Of a DNA stretch of 54,667 nucleotides, positions 22,806 through 31,296 are shown piece after piece. Within the stretch, counting starts at the first letter, position 1, and each line of letters begins with the position of its first letter. The stretch is from contig NZ_JWLD01000052.1 of NCBI RefSeq assembly GCF_000813725.1, positions 1 through 54,667 of the forward strand, in the 5' to 3' direction. Below the pieces are notes generated by a model. It was not told where the DNA came from. It made no database searches and saw only the letters and a program-made list of their open reading frames with translations. This stretch comes from Leisingera sp. ANG-Vp. Lineage in GTDB: Bacteria > Pseudomonadota > Alphaproteobacteria > Rhodobacterales > Rhodobacteraceae. A program made the translations under genes and the position numbers.

Positions 22806-25800
22806 ATGGTCCGCGACCTGCCGCAATCCGCCCGCGGGCTGTTCAGTTACTTCACCCGCCACCGCACCGCGGCGAACCTGCTGCTGGTCATCATGCTGGT
22901 GCTGGGCGCGGCAGCGATGCCCAACATGCGGGCGCAGTTCTTCCCGGACGTGATTGTCGAACGTGTCACCGTCACTGTCGAATGGGAAGGCGCAGGCCCT
23001 GAGGACGTGGACAGCGCCATCGTGCAGGTGCTGGAGCCCGCGCTGCTGGCGGTGGACGGAGTGGAGGAGACCTCCTCCAGCTCCCGCGAAGGGGTGGCAA
23101 CCCTGACCCTGGAGTTTGAGCCCGGCTCCGACATGAGCCAGGCCACCGATGACGTGCAGGCCGCTGTTGATGGCATCACCACACTGCCGGAGGAGGCGGA
23201 GGAGCCGGAAGTGCGCCGCGGTGCCTGGCGGGACCGGGTGACGGATGTAGTGATTACCGGTCCGGTCGGGGCGGCGCAGCTGGGCCTGTTTGCCGATGAG
23301 CTGGTAACCCGCCTGTTTGAGGCGGGGGTCACCCGAACCACCATCCGCGGCGTTGCGGCGCCGGAAACCATCGTCGAGGTGCCGACCGCCAGCCTGATCA
23401 CCCATGACATCACCATGCGCGAAATTGCCGACGCCATCGCTGCCGAGGCGGACGCAGATCCGGCCGGTGACGTAAGCGGCGCCAACGCCCGTGTCCGCAC
23501 CGGAAGCGAGAAGCGCAAACCGGATGAGCTGGAAGCCATTGTCCTGCGCACCAATGCCGACGGCTCGGTGCTGACCATCGCCGATGTGGCCACGGTGCGG
23601 GTCGAAGGGGTTGACCGCAACCGCTCGTATTTTGTGGGCGACAAGCCCGCCATGTCGATCCGGGTGGACCGTTCGGACCTGGGCAACGCCATCCGCCTGC
23701 AGGGGCAGGTGCAGGATGTGGTCGATGAGATGCAGGCCAGCCTGCCGCAGGGGGTGACGGCACAGCTGATCCGCACCCGCGCCGAGCGCATCACCGACCG
23801 GCTGGATATCCTGGTCGACAACGGGCTGATGGGGCTGGGCCTGGTGCTATGCCTCCTGTTCCTGTTCCTCAATACCCGGATTGCCTTCTGGGTGGCGATG
23901 GGCATCCCGGCGGCGATGTTTGCGGCGGTGGCGCTGATGTATGCCGCTGGCATCACCATCAATATGATCAGCCTCTTTGGCCTGATCATCACGCTGGGCA
24001 TCGTGGTGGATGACGCCATTGTTGTGGGTGAGCATGCCGACTTCCGGGTCCGGCGGCTGGGGGAAAGCCCGGTGCAGGCCGCTGAGAACGCAGCCCGGCG
24101 CATGGCGATGCCGGTTTTTGCGGCCACGCTGACAACAATCATCGCCTTCTTCGGCCTTACTCTGGTGGGCGGCTGGTTCGGCACTTTGATCCGCGACATT
24201 CCCTTTACCGTGATTGCGGTGCTGGCGGCCTCGCTGGCCGAATGTTTCCTGATCCTGCCCAACCACCTGGCCCATGCGCTGACCCATGCGCAGGCGCGGC
24301 ATTGGTACGACTGGCCGAACCGGATGGTGAACCGCGGCTTCCGCTGGCTGCGCGACCACGCCTTCCGCCCCTTGATGGGGCTCATTGTCACCGCCCGCTA
24401 TGCGGTGCTGGCCGGTGCGCTGGCGATCCTGGCGAGCCAGGCCGCCCTGTTCATCGGCGGCGACGTCAAATGGCGTTTCTTCAACGCGCCTGAGCGCGGC
24501 TCGGTCACCGGCAACTTTGCCATGGCCGAAGGCGCTACCCGCGCCGACACGCTGGCAATGATGAAGGAAATGCAGCGCGCCACCGAGGCGCTGGGCGCGG
24601 AATACGAAGAGCGGTACGGCCGCAACCCGCTGGACTTTGTCATGGCCGAGGTCGGCGGCAACGCGGGCCGCGGATTGTCCGGGGTGGCCGCCAAGGACAG
24701 GGATCTTCTGGGCGGTATCTCCATCGAATTGATCGACGCCGACCTGCGCCCGTATTCCAGCTTTGCCTTTGTCGCCGAACTGCAGGAACGGGTGGCGCGC
24801 CATCCGATGGTCGAAACGCTCTCCTTCCGCCGCTGGCACACCGGTCCGGATAACGGCGGGCTGGATGTGCAGTTCTTCGGCGCCGGAGTGCTGACGCTGA
24901 AAGGCGCCTCGGAGGATCTGAAAACCGCGCTGCTGCGGTTCCCGGAAGTGTCGGCAGTCGAAGACAATCTGGCCTACGACAAGGAAGAAGTGATCCTGGA
25001 CCTCACGCCGCAGGGGCAGGCGCTGAACTTCACCATCGGCAGCCTGGGCCAGGCACTCAGGGCGCGGTTGAACGGGATTGAGGCCGCGACCTATCCGGAC
25101 GGCCCGCGCAGCGCCACAATCCGGGTGGAGCTGCCCGAAGGAGAGCTGACTGCGGACTTCCTGGAACGGACACTGATGCGGGCACCCAGCGGCATCTATG
25201 TGCCGCTGGGCGATATCGTCTCGGTGACCCAGCGCACCGGCTTTTCCACGGTGCGGCGCGAAAACGGCATCCGGGTGATCAGCGTGACCGGCGATGTCTC
25301 CGAAGACGATCCGGCCCGCGCCGAAGCCGTCATGCAGGCGTTGGAAACCGAGATCCTTCCGAAGATCGCCAGCGAACGGCAGGTGGAATGGCGCCTGGCC
25401 GGACTGGCCGAGCAGGAGCAGACCTTCCTGCAGGAAGCGGGCACCGGGCTGATCCTCTGCCTGACCGGCATCTACCTGGTTCTGTCCTGGATCTTTGCCA
25501 GCTGGACCCGGCCGCTGGTGGTGATGGCGATCATTCCCTTCGGCCTGGTCGGCACCATCTGGGGCCATTACATGTGGGAGGTGCCGCTTTCGATGTTCAC
25601 CGTGGTCGGCCTCTTGGGCATGACCGGGATTATCATCAACGATTCCATCGTGCTGGTGACGACCATCGACCAGTATGCCAAGGACCGCGGCCTGGTCCCC
25701 TCGATCATCGATGCAGCGGCGGACAGGCTGCGGCCAGTGATGCTGACCACTATGACCACGGTGCTGGGGCTGGCGCCCTTGCTGTTTGAACGCTCGCAGC

Positions 25801-26201
25801 AGGCGCAGTTCCTCAAGCCCACGGTGATCACCCTGGTCTATGGCCTGGGCTTCGGCATGTTCCTGGTGCTGCTGGTGGTGCCTGCGCTGGTGGCGATGCA
25901 GCGGGACCTGTCGCGGCCGATGACCTCGCTGCGCCGGGCGCTGCGGCGGGGCGCCGGGCGCTTACGCTGGCTGGTGGTGGGCACTGCGCTGGCGCAGCTT
26001 GGCTGGCTGGTGCTGACGCTGGGCTGGGCGATGGCCACCGGCGCGCTGCATCCGCTGCTGAGGATGCTGCCGGCGCTGACGGCGATGGAGCCGGTCCGGG
26101 CAGGCCTGCTGGCCTGTATCGCGGGGGCTTTGGTTCTCGCACTGCTGGCCTATCTGGCCGGCGGTGTGGCCTACCGGTTCAGCGCCCGCCAGCGGGCCTG
26201 A
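22806..26201 (+). CDS. RND-family efflux pump inner-membrane subunit
   Basis: The 1131-residue transporter uses proton-motive force to pump a substrate through the envelope. It shows the AcrB-type plan: TM1 (about 20-37), a large periplasmic loop, the central helix bundle with GLIITLGIVVDDAIVVGEH (about 393-411, carrying the DD proton-relay Asp pair), a second periplasmic loop, and the C-terminal helices with VGLLGMTGIIINDSIVLV. After the usual end near residue 1030 there are about 100 more residues with two more hydrophobic segments (about 1058-1077 and 1101-1120). The substrate is not predictable. The 3' end overlaps the convergent Nudix gene by 31 bases. Confidence 0.94.
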   Translation: MVRDLPQSARGLFSYFTRHRTAANLLLVIMLVLGAAAMPNMRAQFFPDVIVERVTVTVEWEGAGPEDVDSAIVQVLEPALLAVDGVEETSSSSREGVATLTLEFEPGSDMSQATDDVQAAVDGITTLPEEAEEPEVRRGAWRDRVTDVVITGPVGAAQLGLFADELVTRLFEAGVTRTTIRGVAAPETIVEVPTASLITHDITMREIADAIAAEADADPAGDVSGANARVRTGSEKRKPDELEAIVLRTNADGSVLTIADVATVRVEGVDRNRSYFVGDKPAMSIRVDRSDLGNAIRLQGQVQDVVDEMQASLPQGVTAQLIRTRAERITDRLDILVDNGLMGLGLVLCLLFLFLNTRIAFWVAMGIPAAMFAAVALMYAAGITINMISLFGLIITLGIVVDDAIVVGEHADFRVRRLGESPVQAAENAARRMAMPVFAATLTTIIAFFGLTLVGGWFGTLIRDIPFTVIAVLAASLAECFLILPNHLAHALTHAQARHWYDWPNRMVNRGFRWLRDHAFRPLMGLIVTARYAVLAGALAILASQAALFIGGDVKWRFFNAPERGSVTGNFAMAEGATRADTLAMMKEMQRATEALGAEYEERYGRNPLDFVMAEVGGNAGRGLSGVAAKDRDLLGGISIELIDADLRPYSSFAFVAELQERVARHPMVETLSFRRWHTGPDNGGLDVQFFGAGVLTLKGASEDLKTALLRFPEVSAVEDNLAYDKEEVILDLTPQGQALNFTIGSLGQALRARLNGIEAATYPDGPRSATIRVELPEGELTADFLERTLMRAPSGIYVPLGDIVSVTQRTGFSTVRRENGIRVISVTGDVSEDDPARAEAVMQALETEILPKIASERQVEWRLAGLAEQEQTFLQEAGTGLILCLTGIYLVLSWIFASWTRPLVVMAIIPFGLVGTIWGHYMWEVPLSMFTVVGLLGMTGIIINDSIVLVTTIDQYAKDRGLVPSIIDAAADRLRPVMLTTMTTVLGLAPLLFERSQQAQFLKPTVITLVYGLGFGMFLVLLVVPALVAMQRDLSRPMTSLRRALRRGAGRLRWLVVGTALAQLGWLVLTLGWAMATGALHPLLRMLPALTAMEPVRAGLLACIAGALVLALLAYLAGGVAYRFSARQRA

Positions 26202-26632
26202 GCCTGCCGCGCGACTTCCGCAACCTGATCCAGCAGCTGCAGGCCGCGGGTCTCAATCTCTGCGACCGGAATCCATTCGGCCTGTTCGGCGTCATCATCC
26301 GGCACAGGCTCGCCGCTGATGTGTTCGCATAGGACCACTGTCAGCAGGTACTGGCGTTTCACCGAACCCGCGCCGTCGCGCGAAATCACATCTACATTGG
26401 TGAGGTATTCCAGCGGCCTGGCGGTGACACCGGTTTCTTCCAGCAGCTCGCGCGCAGCAGCTTCCAGAGCGGTTTCACCCATTTCCACATGGCCGCCGGG
26501 AAAACCCCACCAGCCCGCGTTGGGCTCCTTGCCGCGCTGCACCAGGATCACCTGGTCCTGGCCTCCGTGATGGCGGCAGACCACGGCGATGGTGCCCAGC
26601 ATCGGGCGCAGCGGAGTGTCCGGCACGCTCAT
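26171..26632 (-). CDS. Nudix hydrolase
   Basis: The 153-residue protein has a complete Nudix box GHVEMGETALEAAARELLEE followed by TGV (about 47-69), which binds divalent metal and cleaves nucleoside diphosphate-linked compounds. GKEPNAGWWGFPGG upstream resembles the MutT/NudG-like group. It may sanitise nucleotides or act on ADP-ribose-type substrates. Its ATG overlaps the upstream stop as ATGA, so it is co-transcribed with the DsbD-alpha-like gene. Confidence 0.92.
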   Translation of the reverse strand: MSVPDTPLRPMLGTIAVVCRHHGGQDQVILVQRGKEPNAGWWGFPGGHVEMGETALEAAARELLEETGVTARPLEYLTNVDVISRDGAGSVKRQYLLTVVLCEHISGEPVPDDDAEQAEWIPVAEIETRGLQLLDQVAEVARQAQARWRALNR

Positions 26633-27450
26633 CCGGCGCTGCAGCCCTGGATGTCGACGGCATGGTTCTTGCCCAGCACCGTGATCCGCAGCTGCGAACG
26701 GTCAATGGCATAGGCATTGCTGTCCGCAGGCAGAAACTCGGTTTCGGCCACCAGGAGGCCGCCCTCCCGGCGGGTGGCGGTTTCGCCGGCAAAGAGGTTG
26801 GGAGTGCCGGGCTCGATCACTGCCACTTCCTCGCCGCCGGCTGAGGGCATAGAGATGCGGGCGGTGACTTTCATGCCGTATTCGGTGGGCCGCAGGCTGC
26901 AGGACGCCTTGCGCACGCCGGCCTCCCTGGCCGACCAGGGGCGGCTGGCAAGTGCTGCGGCAATGGCCGGATTGCGGCCCGCGCTGCTGTCCAGCTGATG
27001 GTCGAAGCTGAGTTCAGCCGGCACGCAAACATCCTTGCAAACCCCAAGCTGCATCCGGCCTTTGAGGCGTACCGGCTTGCCGGGTGTCTCGGGCGTGATC
27101 TCCACCGGCAGCACCAGCTGATCGTGATAGCCGATGGTCCGGTAGCCGGAGGTCAGGAAAACTTCCGGCGATGGCCAGGTGATCGACAGTTCACCGACAT
27201 TGCGCGCGCCGCGCCAGGAAAAGCTCGGCGGGATGCCGGCATCGCCGGGAGCGCGCCAATAGGTCTTCCAGCCGGGCTGCAGCGTGACCTTCAGCGCCCC
27301 CAGGTAGGTGCCGCGCTTGGTCATGCCGCCGTCCAGCACTTGGATCTGCGCAATCTCGCCATCCACGGCGCCGGAAAGCGCGGGCGAGCCTGCGGCGCCA
27401 GCAAGCAAGACTGCGGCTGCTGCCGCTGCGGTATTCAGCCTCTGTTTCAT
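26629..27450 (-). CDS. Periplasmic DsbD N-terminal-domain-like protein
   Basis: The 273-residue protein has a signal peptide (Ala-rich, cleaving near residue 25) and then a DsbD-alpha-type immunoglobulin-like domain. The redox motif is GVCKDVCVPAE (about 133-143), a CxxxC pair; the preceding WPSPEVFLTSGYRTIGYHDQLVLPV (quoted in part) is typical. The membrane and thioredoxin-like parts of full DsbD are missing, so it must take electrons from a separate membrane reductase. One further Cys is near the C-terminal end (DIQGCSAG). ATG 27450 is preferred; others at 27462 and 27486 are possible. Confidence 0.85.
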   Translation of the reverse strand: MKQRLNTAAAAAAVLLAGAAGSPALSGAVDGEIAQIQVLDGGMTKRGTYLGALKVTLQPGWKTYWRAPGDAGIPPSFSWRGARNVGELSITWPSPEVFLTSGYRTIGYHDQLVLPVEITPETPGKPVRLKGRMQLGVCKDVCVPAELSFDHQLDSSAGRNPAIAAALASRPWSAREAGVRKASCSLRPTEYGMKVTARISMPSAGGEEVAVIEPGTPNLFAGETATRREGGLLVAETEFLPADSNAYAIDRSQLRITVLGKNHAVDIQGCSAG

Positions 27451-27640
27451 GCCTTGATACATGCGCCGCAAAACCGGGTTTGCCAAGTCACGTTCCGGTC
27501 ATTGTCCGGGAAACCGCCGCTCATCATCCTGAGTTTGCGGCAATTTTGCCGAAGGCTTTACCACCCGCGCCTTTTGCGCCCCTTGCGTGCGGCCCGGCGG
27601 GGCGTCATGGTGGGGGGAGGCAGCAGAAAGACGGAATTAC

Positions 27641-28198
27641 ATGGATCTGACTGGCAAGCTCTTGATTGCAATGCCCGGAATTGGCGACCCCAGGTTTGAG
27701 CATTCGGTGGTTTTCCTGTGCTCGCACGGGGAAGAAGGCGCGATGGGGCTGATCGTCAACAAGCCTGCCGACGGGGTGGTGCTGGGCGACCTGCTGGAGC
27801 AGCTGGACATGGGCGGCGAAGGCAGCGCGGCGGCGGCCCTGCCGGTGCGCTTTGGCGGACCTGTGGAGACCCAGCGCGGCTTTGTGCTGCACACGCCGGA
27901 TTACGAATCGGATGTGAGTTCGCTGAAGGTGCCGGGCGGGTTCTCGATGACCGCGACGCTGGACATTCTGGAGGATATCGCCCAAGGCCAGGGACCGGAG
28001 GATCTGCTGGTGCTCTTGGGCTATGCCGGCTGGGGGCCGGGGCAGCTGGAATCTGAGATTGCGATGAATGGCTGGCTGACGGCGGATGCCAGCCCTGATC
28101 TGGTGTTCGGCTTGGCCGATGACAGTAAATGGGGCGCGGCGCTGAACACGCTGGGGGTTGATCCGCTGACCCTCTCGGCCAGCGCGGGCCACGCGTGA
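27641..28198 (+). CDS. YqgE/AlgH family protein
   Basis: The 185-residue protein matches the UPF0301 family throughout: MDLTGKLLIAMPGIGDPRFE at the start, VVFLCSHGEEGAMGLIVNKP (about 26-45), VRFGGPVETQRGFVLH (about 69-84) and LGYAGWGPGQLESEI (about 127-141). The molecular function is unsettled. It is divergent from the DsbD-like gene. The 3' gap to the convergent Sua5 gene is filled by a face-to-face R1 repeat pair. Confidence 0.93.
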   Translation: MDLTGKLLIAMPGIGDPRFEHSVVFLCSHGEEGAMGLIVNKPADGVVLGDLLEQLDMGGEGSAAAALPVRFGGPVETQRGFVLHTPDYESDVSSLKVPGGFSMTATLDILEDIAQGQGPEDLLVLLGYAGWGPGQLESEIAMNGWLTADASPDLVFGLADDSKWGAALNTLGVDPLTLSASAGHA

Positions 28199-28234
28199 GC
28201 GGTTTGTCCATTTGAAGCAGCGCCGGGGCTGGGG

Positions 28235-28306
28235 CTCCCGCCCTTTGTTCCCATCATCAAAGATGACCGGAAAAAGGTTGGGCGTGGCGCCGCGCAAGCG
28301 CGGCGC
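28235..28306 (+). repeat. R1 intergenic element, copy b (plus orientation)
   Basis: Modules in order: CTCCCGCCC (28235-28243), CATCAAAGATG (28255-28265), GTTGGGCGTG (28277-28286) and the hairpin GCGCCGCGC-AA-GCGCGGCGC (28287-28306). It begins 36 bases after the YqgE stop. Between this copy and its mirror copy lies GAGTATTTGCAACCAGAAAG (from 28318), the fourth module, in the orientation that belongs to the mirror copy. Confidence 0.7.
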
Positions 28307-28397
28307 GCCTCCGGCGGGAGTATTTGCAACCAGAAAGAAGCCAGCGCGTTTGCGGCCGGCGGCGGGATTTCTTAAACAATCCAGTGGTTGCGGGCCC

Positions 28398-28474
28398 GCG
28401 CCGCGCTTGCGCGGCGCCACGCCCAACGCTTTGAAAGCCATCTTCGATGGTTGAAAAAAAAAGGGGCGGGAGGG
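28398..28474 (-). repeat. R1 intergenic element, copy b' (minus orientation)
   Basis: Read on the minus strand after the Sua5 stop: CCCTCCCGCCC (28474-28464), CATCGAAGATG (28449-28439), GTTGGGCGTG (28427-28418) and the hairpin GCGCCGCGC-AA-GCGCGGCGC (28417-28398). The last two modules are identical to copy b over 30 bases, so b and b' form a large inverted repeat. A run of nine A at 28454-28462 lies between the first two modules. Confidence 0.7.
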
Positions 28475-28497
28475 CTGCGGTTGCAGATGCAGGCGGC

Positions 28498-29448
28498 TTA
28501 ATCCCGCGGTGCGGCGGCGCGGCGGAGGCGGTCGTTGATGGCTTCGCCCAGCCCGTGCTCTGGAACCGGGGCCACGGCAATGGGGCGGCCGGTTGCATCC
28601 AGACGGTGCAGGTGGCCGAACAGATTGGCCGCGGCCTCGGTCAGGTCGCCGTCTTCCGAGAGGTTCAGGTCGCAGCTGCCGGGGCCGAAGCCGAGGTACA
28701 GTTCACCGGCCGCTGCAGACACCGCATTCAGCCGCACCGGCGCGCCCGGCGCATAATGCGACAGCAATTGGCCGGGCGCAGTCAGCGGGTCGTGCACATC
28801 GCGCACGGCGAGCTTGCGGCCAAGAACGGCTTCCACCTCTTCTGCCGCCAGCCCGCCCGGGCGCAGCATCATCGGCTCGGGCCCTGCCAGGCCGATGATG
28901 GTCGACTCCAGGCCGACACCGCAGCCTCCATCGTCAAGAATGGCCGCGATGCGGCCATCAAGGCCTGCCTGCACATGCGCTGCCGTGGTGGGGCTGATCT
29001 TGCCGGAAGGGTTGGCGGAAGGTGCGGCAACCGGCCCGTCCAACGCCTGCAGCAGAGCTTGACCGGCCGGATGCGCAGGCACCCGGACGCCCAGCGTCTG
29101 CAGGCCAGCTGTCACCAGCGGTGATATCCCGTGGCCGTCGCGCAGCGGCAGCACCAGGGTCATCGGGCCGGGCCAGAAAGCTTGCGCCAGAAGCTCTGCC
29201 GTTTCGTTCCATTGAACGTAGCGCTGTGCTGCTTCCGCCGAATGCACATGCGCAATCAGCGGGTTGAAAGAAGGCCGCCCCTTGGCCTCATAGATCGCAG
29301 CAACCGCCTCGCCCTGGCGGGCATCGGCACCCAGGCCATAGACCGTCTCGGTCGGGAAGGAGACCAGCTTGCCCTCCTGCAAAAGCCGGGCGGCACGGGC
29401 AATCCCCGCTTCCGTTGCGGCAAGAATTTCAGTGCTCTGCTGGGGCAT
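28498..29448 (-). CDS. L-threonylcarbamoyladenylate synthase, Sua5 type
   Basis: The 316-residue enzyme makes threonylcarbamoyl-AMP from threonine, bicarbonate and ATP for the t6A37 modification of tRNA. The YrdC domain holds LVSFPTETVYGLGADA (about 27-42), KGRPSFNPLIAHV (about 54-66) and PSANPSGKISPTTAAHV (about 142-158). The C-terminal Sua5 domain follows a LSHYAPGAPVRL linker (about 233-244), so this is the long Sua5 type rather than the short TsaC type. The start at 29448 is chosen by homology. The 141-base divergent gap to the acyl-CoA dehydrogenase holds both promoters. Confidence 0.94.
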   Translation of the reverse strand: MPQQSTEILAATEAGIARAARLLQEGKLVSFPTETVYGLGADARQGEAVAAIYEAKGRPSFNPLIAHVHSAEAAQRYVQWNETAELLAQAFWPGPMTLVLPLRDGHGISPLVTAGLQTLGVRVPAHPAGQALLQALDGPVAAPSANPSGKISPTTAAHVQAGLDGRIAAILDDGGCGVGLESTIIGLAGPEPMMLRPGGLAAEEVEAVLGRKLAVRDVHDPLTAPGQLLSHYAPGAPVRLNAVSAAAGELYLGFGPGSCDLNLSEDGDLTEAAANLFGHLHRLDATGRPIAVAPVPEHGLGEAINDRLRRAAAPRD

Positions 29449-29589
29449 TCCGGGTGACGCGGCGTTTTGGTTGATTGCAATAGGCGTCCGATTAGGTAAT
29501 CGGTCAAGCCACTGACCATAATAGGCCCGTGCCGGGAAGCCAAGACTGCCCGCGCCAGGACGCCCCTTAAAGACCGCCAGAGGACGCCC

Positions 29590-31293
29590 ATGACCTTCCG
29601 TGCCCCCGTTTCCGAGTATGAATTTCTGCTGAACCATGTGGTTGGCTATGATGCCATCCCGGAGACGGAGCGGTTTGCCGAGGCCTCAACCGACATGGTC
29701 AGCGCGATCCTCAATGAGGCGGGCAAGCTGTGCGATGAGGTGATGGCCCCGCTGCAGCGCAATGGCGACCTGCATCCGGCGCATCTGGAGAACGGTGTGC
29801 TGCGGACCTCACCCGGATTTGCCGAGGGCTACCAGGCCATTTCCGAAGGCGGCTGGGTTGGCATCAGCGCGTCGGAAGAACATGGCGGCATGGGTCTGCC
29901 GCAGACTGTTGCCACCGCAGTCTACGAGATGATGGCCGGCGCCTGCCTGTCGCTGCAATTGGCGCCGCTGCTGAGCCAGGGCCAGATCGAAGCGCTGGAG
30001 CATCATGCCTCGGATGCACTCAAGGCGCTTTACCTGCCGAAACTGATTTCGGGCGAGTGGTCCGGAACCATGAACCTGACCGAGCCGCAGGCAGGCTCGG
30101 ATGTGGGTGCGCTGAGCTCCAAGGCGGTGCCCAATGGCGATGGCACCTATGCGGTTTCGGGGCAGAAGATCTTCATCTCCTGGGGCGACAATGATTTCTG
30201 CGGCAATGTCTGCCACCTGGTGCTGGCGCGGCTGCCGGACGGGGTGCCGGGCACCAAGGGGATCTCGCTGTTCCTGGTGCCGAAATACCTACCGGATGCG
30301 GACGGAAACCCGGGCAAAACGAATGATCTGAAGGTCGTGAGCCTGGAGCACAAAATGGGCCTGCACGGCTCTCCCACATGCGTGATGCAGTTTGACGGCG
30401 CCACCGGCTGGCTGGTCGGACCGGAGCACGGCGGCATGGCGGCGATGTTCACCATGATGAACAACGCCCGCCTCGGCGTCGGCGGCGAGGGCGTCGGTGT
30501 TGCCGAGGGCGCTTATCAGCACGCGCTGGCCTATGCGCTGGAGCGCAAGCAAGGCCGCACCGCCAGCGGCTTCATCGCCGACCACGCAGACGTGCGCCGG
30601 ATGCTGATGGAGATGAAGGCGGATATTTTTGCCTCCCGTGCGATCCTCTTGTCCTGCGCCCGGGCCATCGACATGCAGACCGCCACGGGGGAGGCCGAGT
30701 GGGCGGCCCGCGCGGCTTTCCTGACGCCGATTGCCAAGGCCTTTGGCACCGACACCGGTATCCGGGTCTCGGAAACCGGGGTGCAGGTGCATGGCGGCAT
30801 GGGGTTCATCGAGGAATCCGGCGCCGCGCAGTACTGTCGCGACGTGCGCGTCACCGCCATCTACGAGGGCACCAACGGCATCCAGTCGATGGATCTGGTG
30901 GCCCGCAAGATGATGGACGGCGGCGACATGGCCTTTGCTCTGATCGACGAGATCGAGGAGCAGGCCGAGCGCGCCCGTGCCACCCATCCCAATATGGCCG
31001 AATCCGTCTGGCAGGCCTGCGAATCCCTGCGCGAGGCGACCGAATGGCTGGTGGCGCAGGAGGACCTGCAGGACCGTTTTGCCGGCTCGGTGCCTTACTT
31101 GCGCGCCTTTGCCCGGGTGCTGGGCGGCCACTATCATCTGGCCGCAGCCATGGCCGATTTGGGCGGTCCGCGCGAAAAGCTTGCGCGCTTCTACATCACC
31201 CGGATGCTGCCGGAGCATGCAGCGCTGCTGGCCCACGCCCAGGCGGGCGCCGCTGGCACCTTTGCCCTGAGCCTCGACGAACTGGCGGGCTGA
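29590..31293 (+). CDS. Acyl-CoA dehydrogenase, long (C-terminal extension) type
   Basis: This 567-residue flavoprotein should oxidise an acyl-CoA to the enoyl-CoA and pass electrons to ETF. Visible motifs are MNLTEPQAGSDVGAL (about 161-175), the FAD-binding Trp region KIFISWGDNDF, VQVHGGMGFIEESGAAQ and the catalytic-base segment AIYEGTNGIQSMDL (about 424-437). A C-terminal extension of about 120 residues is typical of the group that includes the methylmercaptopropionyl-CoA dehydrogenases (DmdC). The neighbours do not support that substrate, so I leave it open. The MBL hydrolase follows after three bases. The matching ETF-QO is at 42764. Confidence 0.92.
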   Translation: MTFRAPVSEYEFLLNHVVGYDAIPETERFAEASTDMVSAILNEAGKLCDEVMAPLQRNGDLHPAHLENGVLRTSPGFAEGYQAISEGGWVGISASEEHGGMGLPQTVATAVYEMMAGACLSLQLAPLLSQGQIEALEHHASDALKALYLPKLISGEWSGTMNLTEPQAGSDVGALSSKAVPNGDGTYAVSGQKIFISWGDNDFCGNVCHLVLARLPDGVPGTKGISLFLVPKYLPDADGNPGKTNDLKVVSLEHKMGLHGSPTCVMQFDGATGWLVGPEHGGMAAMFTMMNNARLGVGGEGVGVAEGAYQHALAYALERKQGRTASGFIADHADVRRMLMEMKADIFASRAILLSCARAIDMQTATGEAEWAARAAFLTPIAKAFGTDTGIRVSETGVQVHGGMGFIEESGAAQYCRDVRVTAIYEGTNGIQSMDLVARKMMDGGDMAFALIDEIEEQAERARATHPNMAESVWQACESLREATEWLVAQEDLQDRFAGSVPYLRAFARVLGGHYHLAAAMADLGGPREKLARFYITRMLPEHAALLAHAQAGAAGTFALSLDELAG

Positions 31294-31296
31294 ACC

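Noticed and set aside
22847-24391. A long minus-strand open frame opposite the RND pump
   Set aside because: Shadow frame rich in Ser, Arg and Thr without domain patterns; the plus-strand pump is unmistakable.
29590-31293. Naming the acyl-CoA dehydrogenase DmdC (DMSP degradation)
   Set aside because: The long form fits, but no dmdB or dmdD homologue is beside it; the neighbour is an MBL hydrolase. The substrate is left open.
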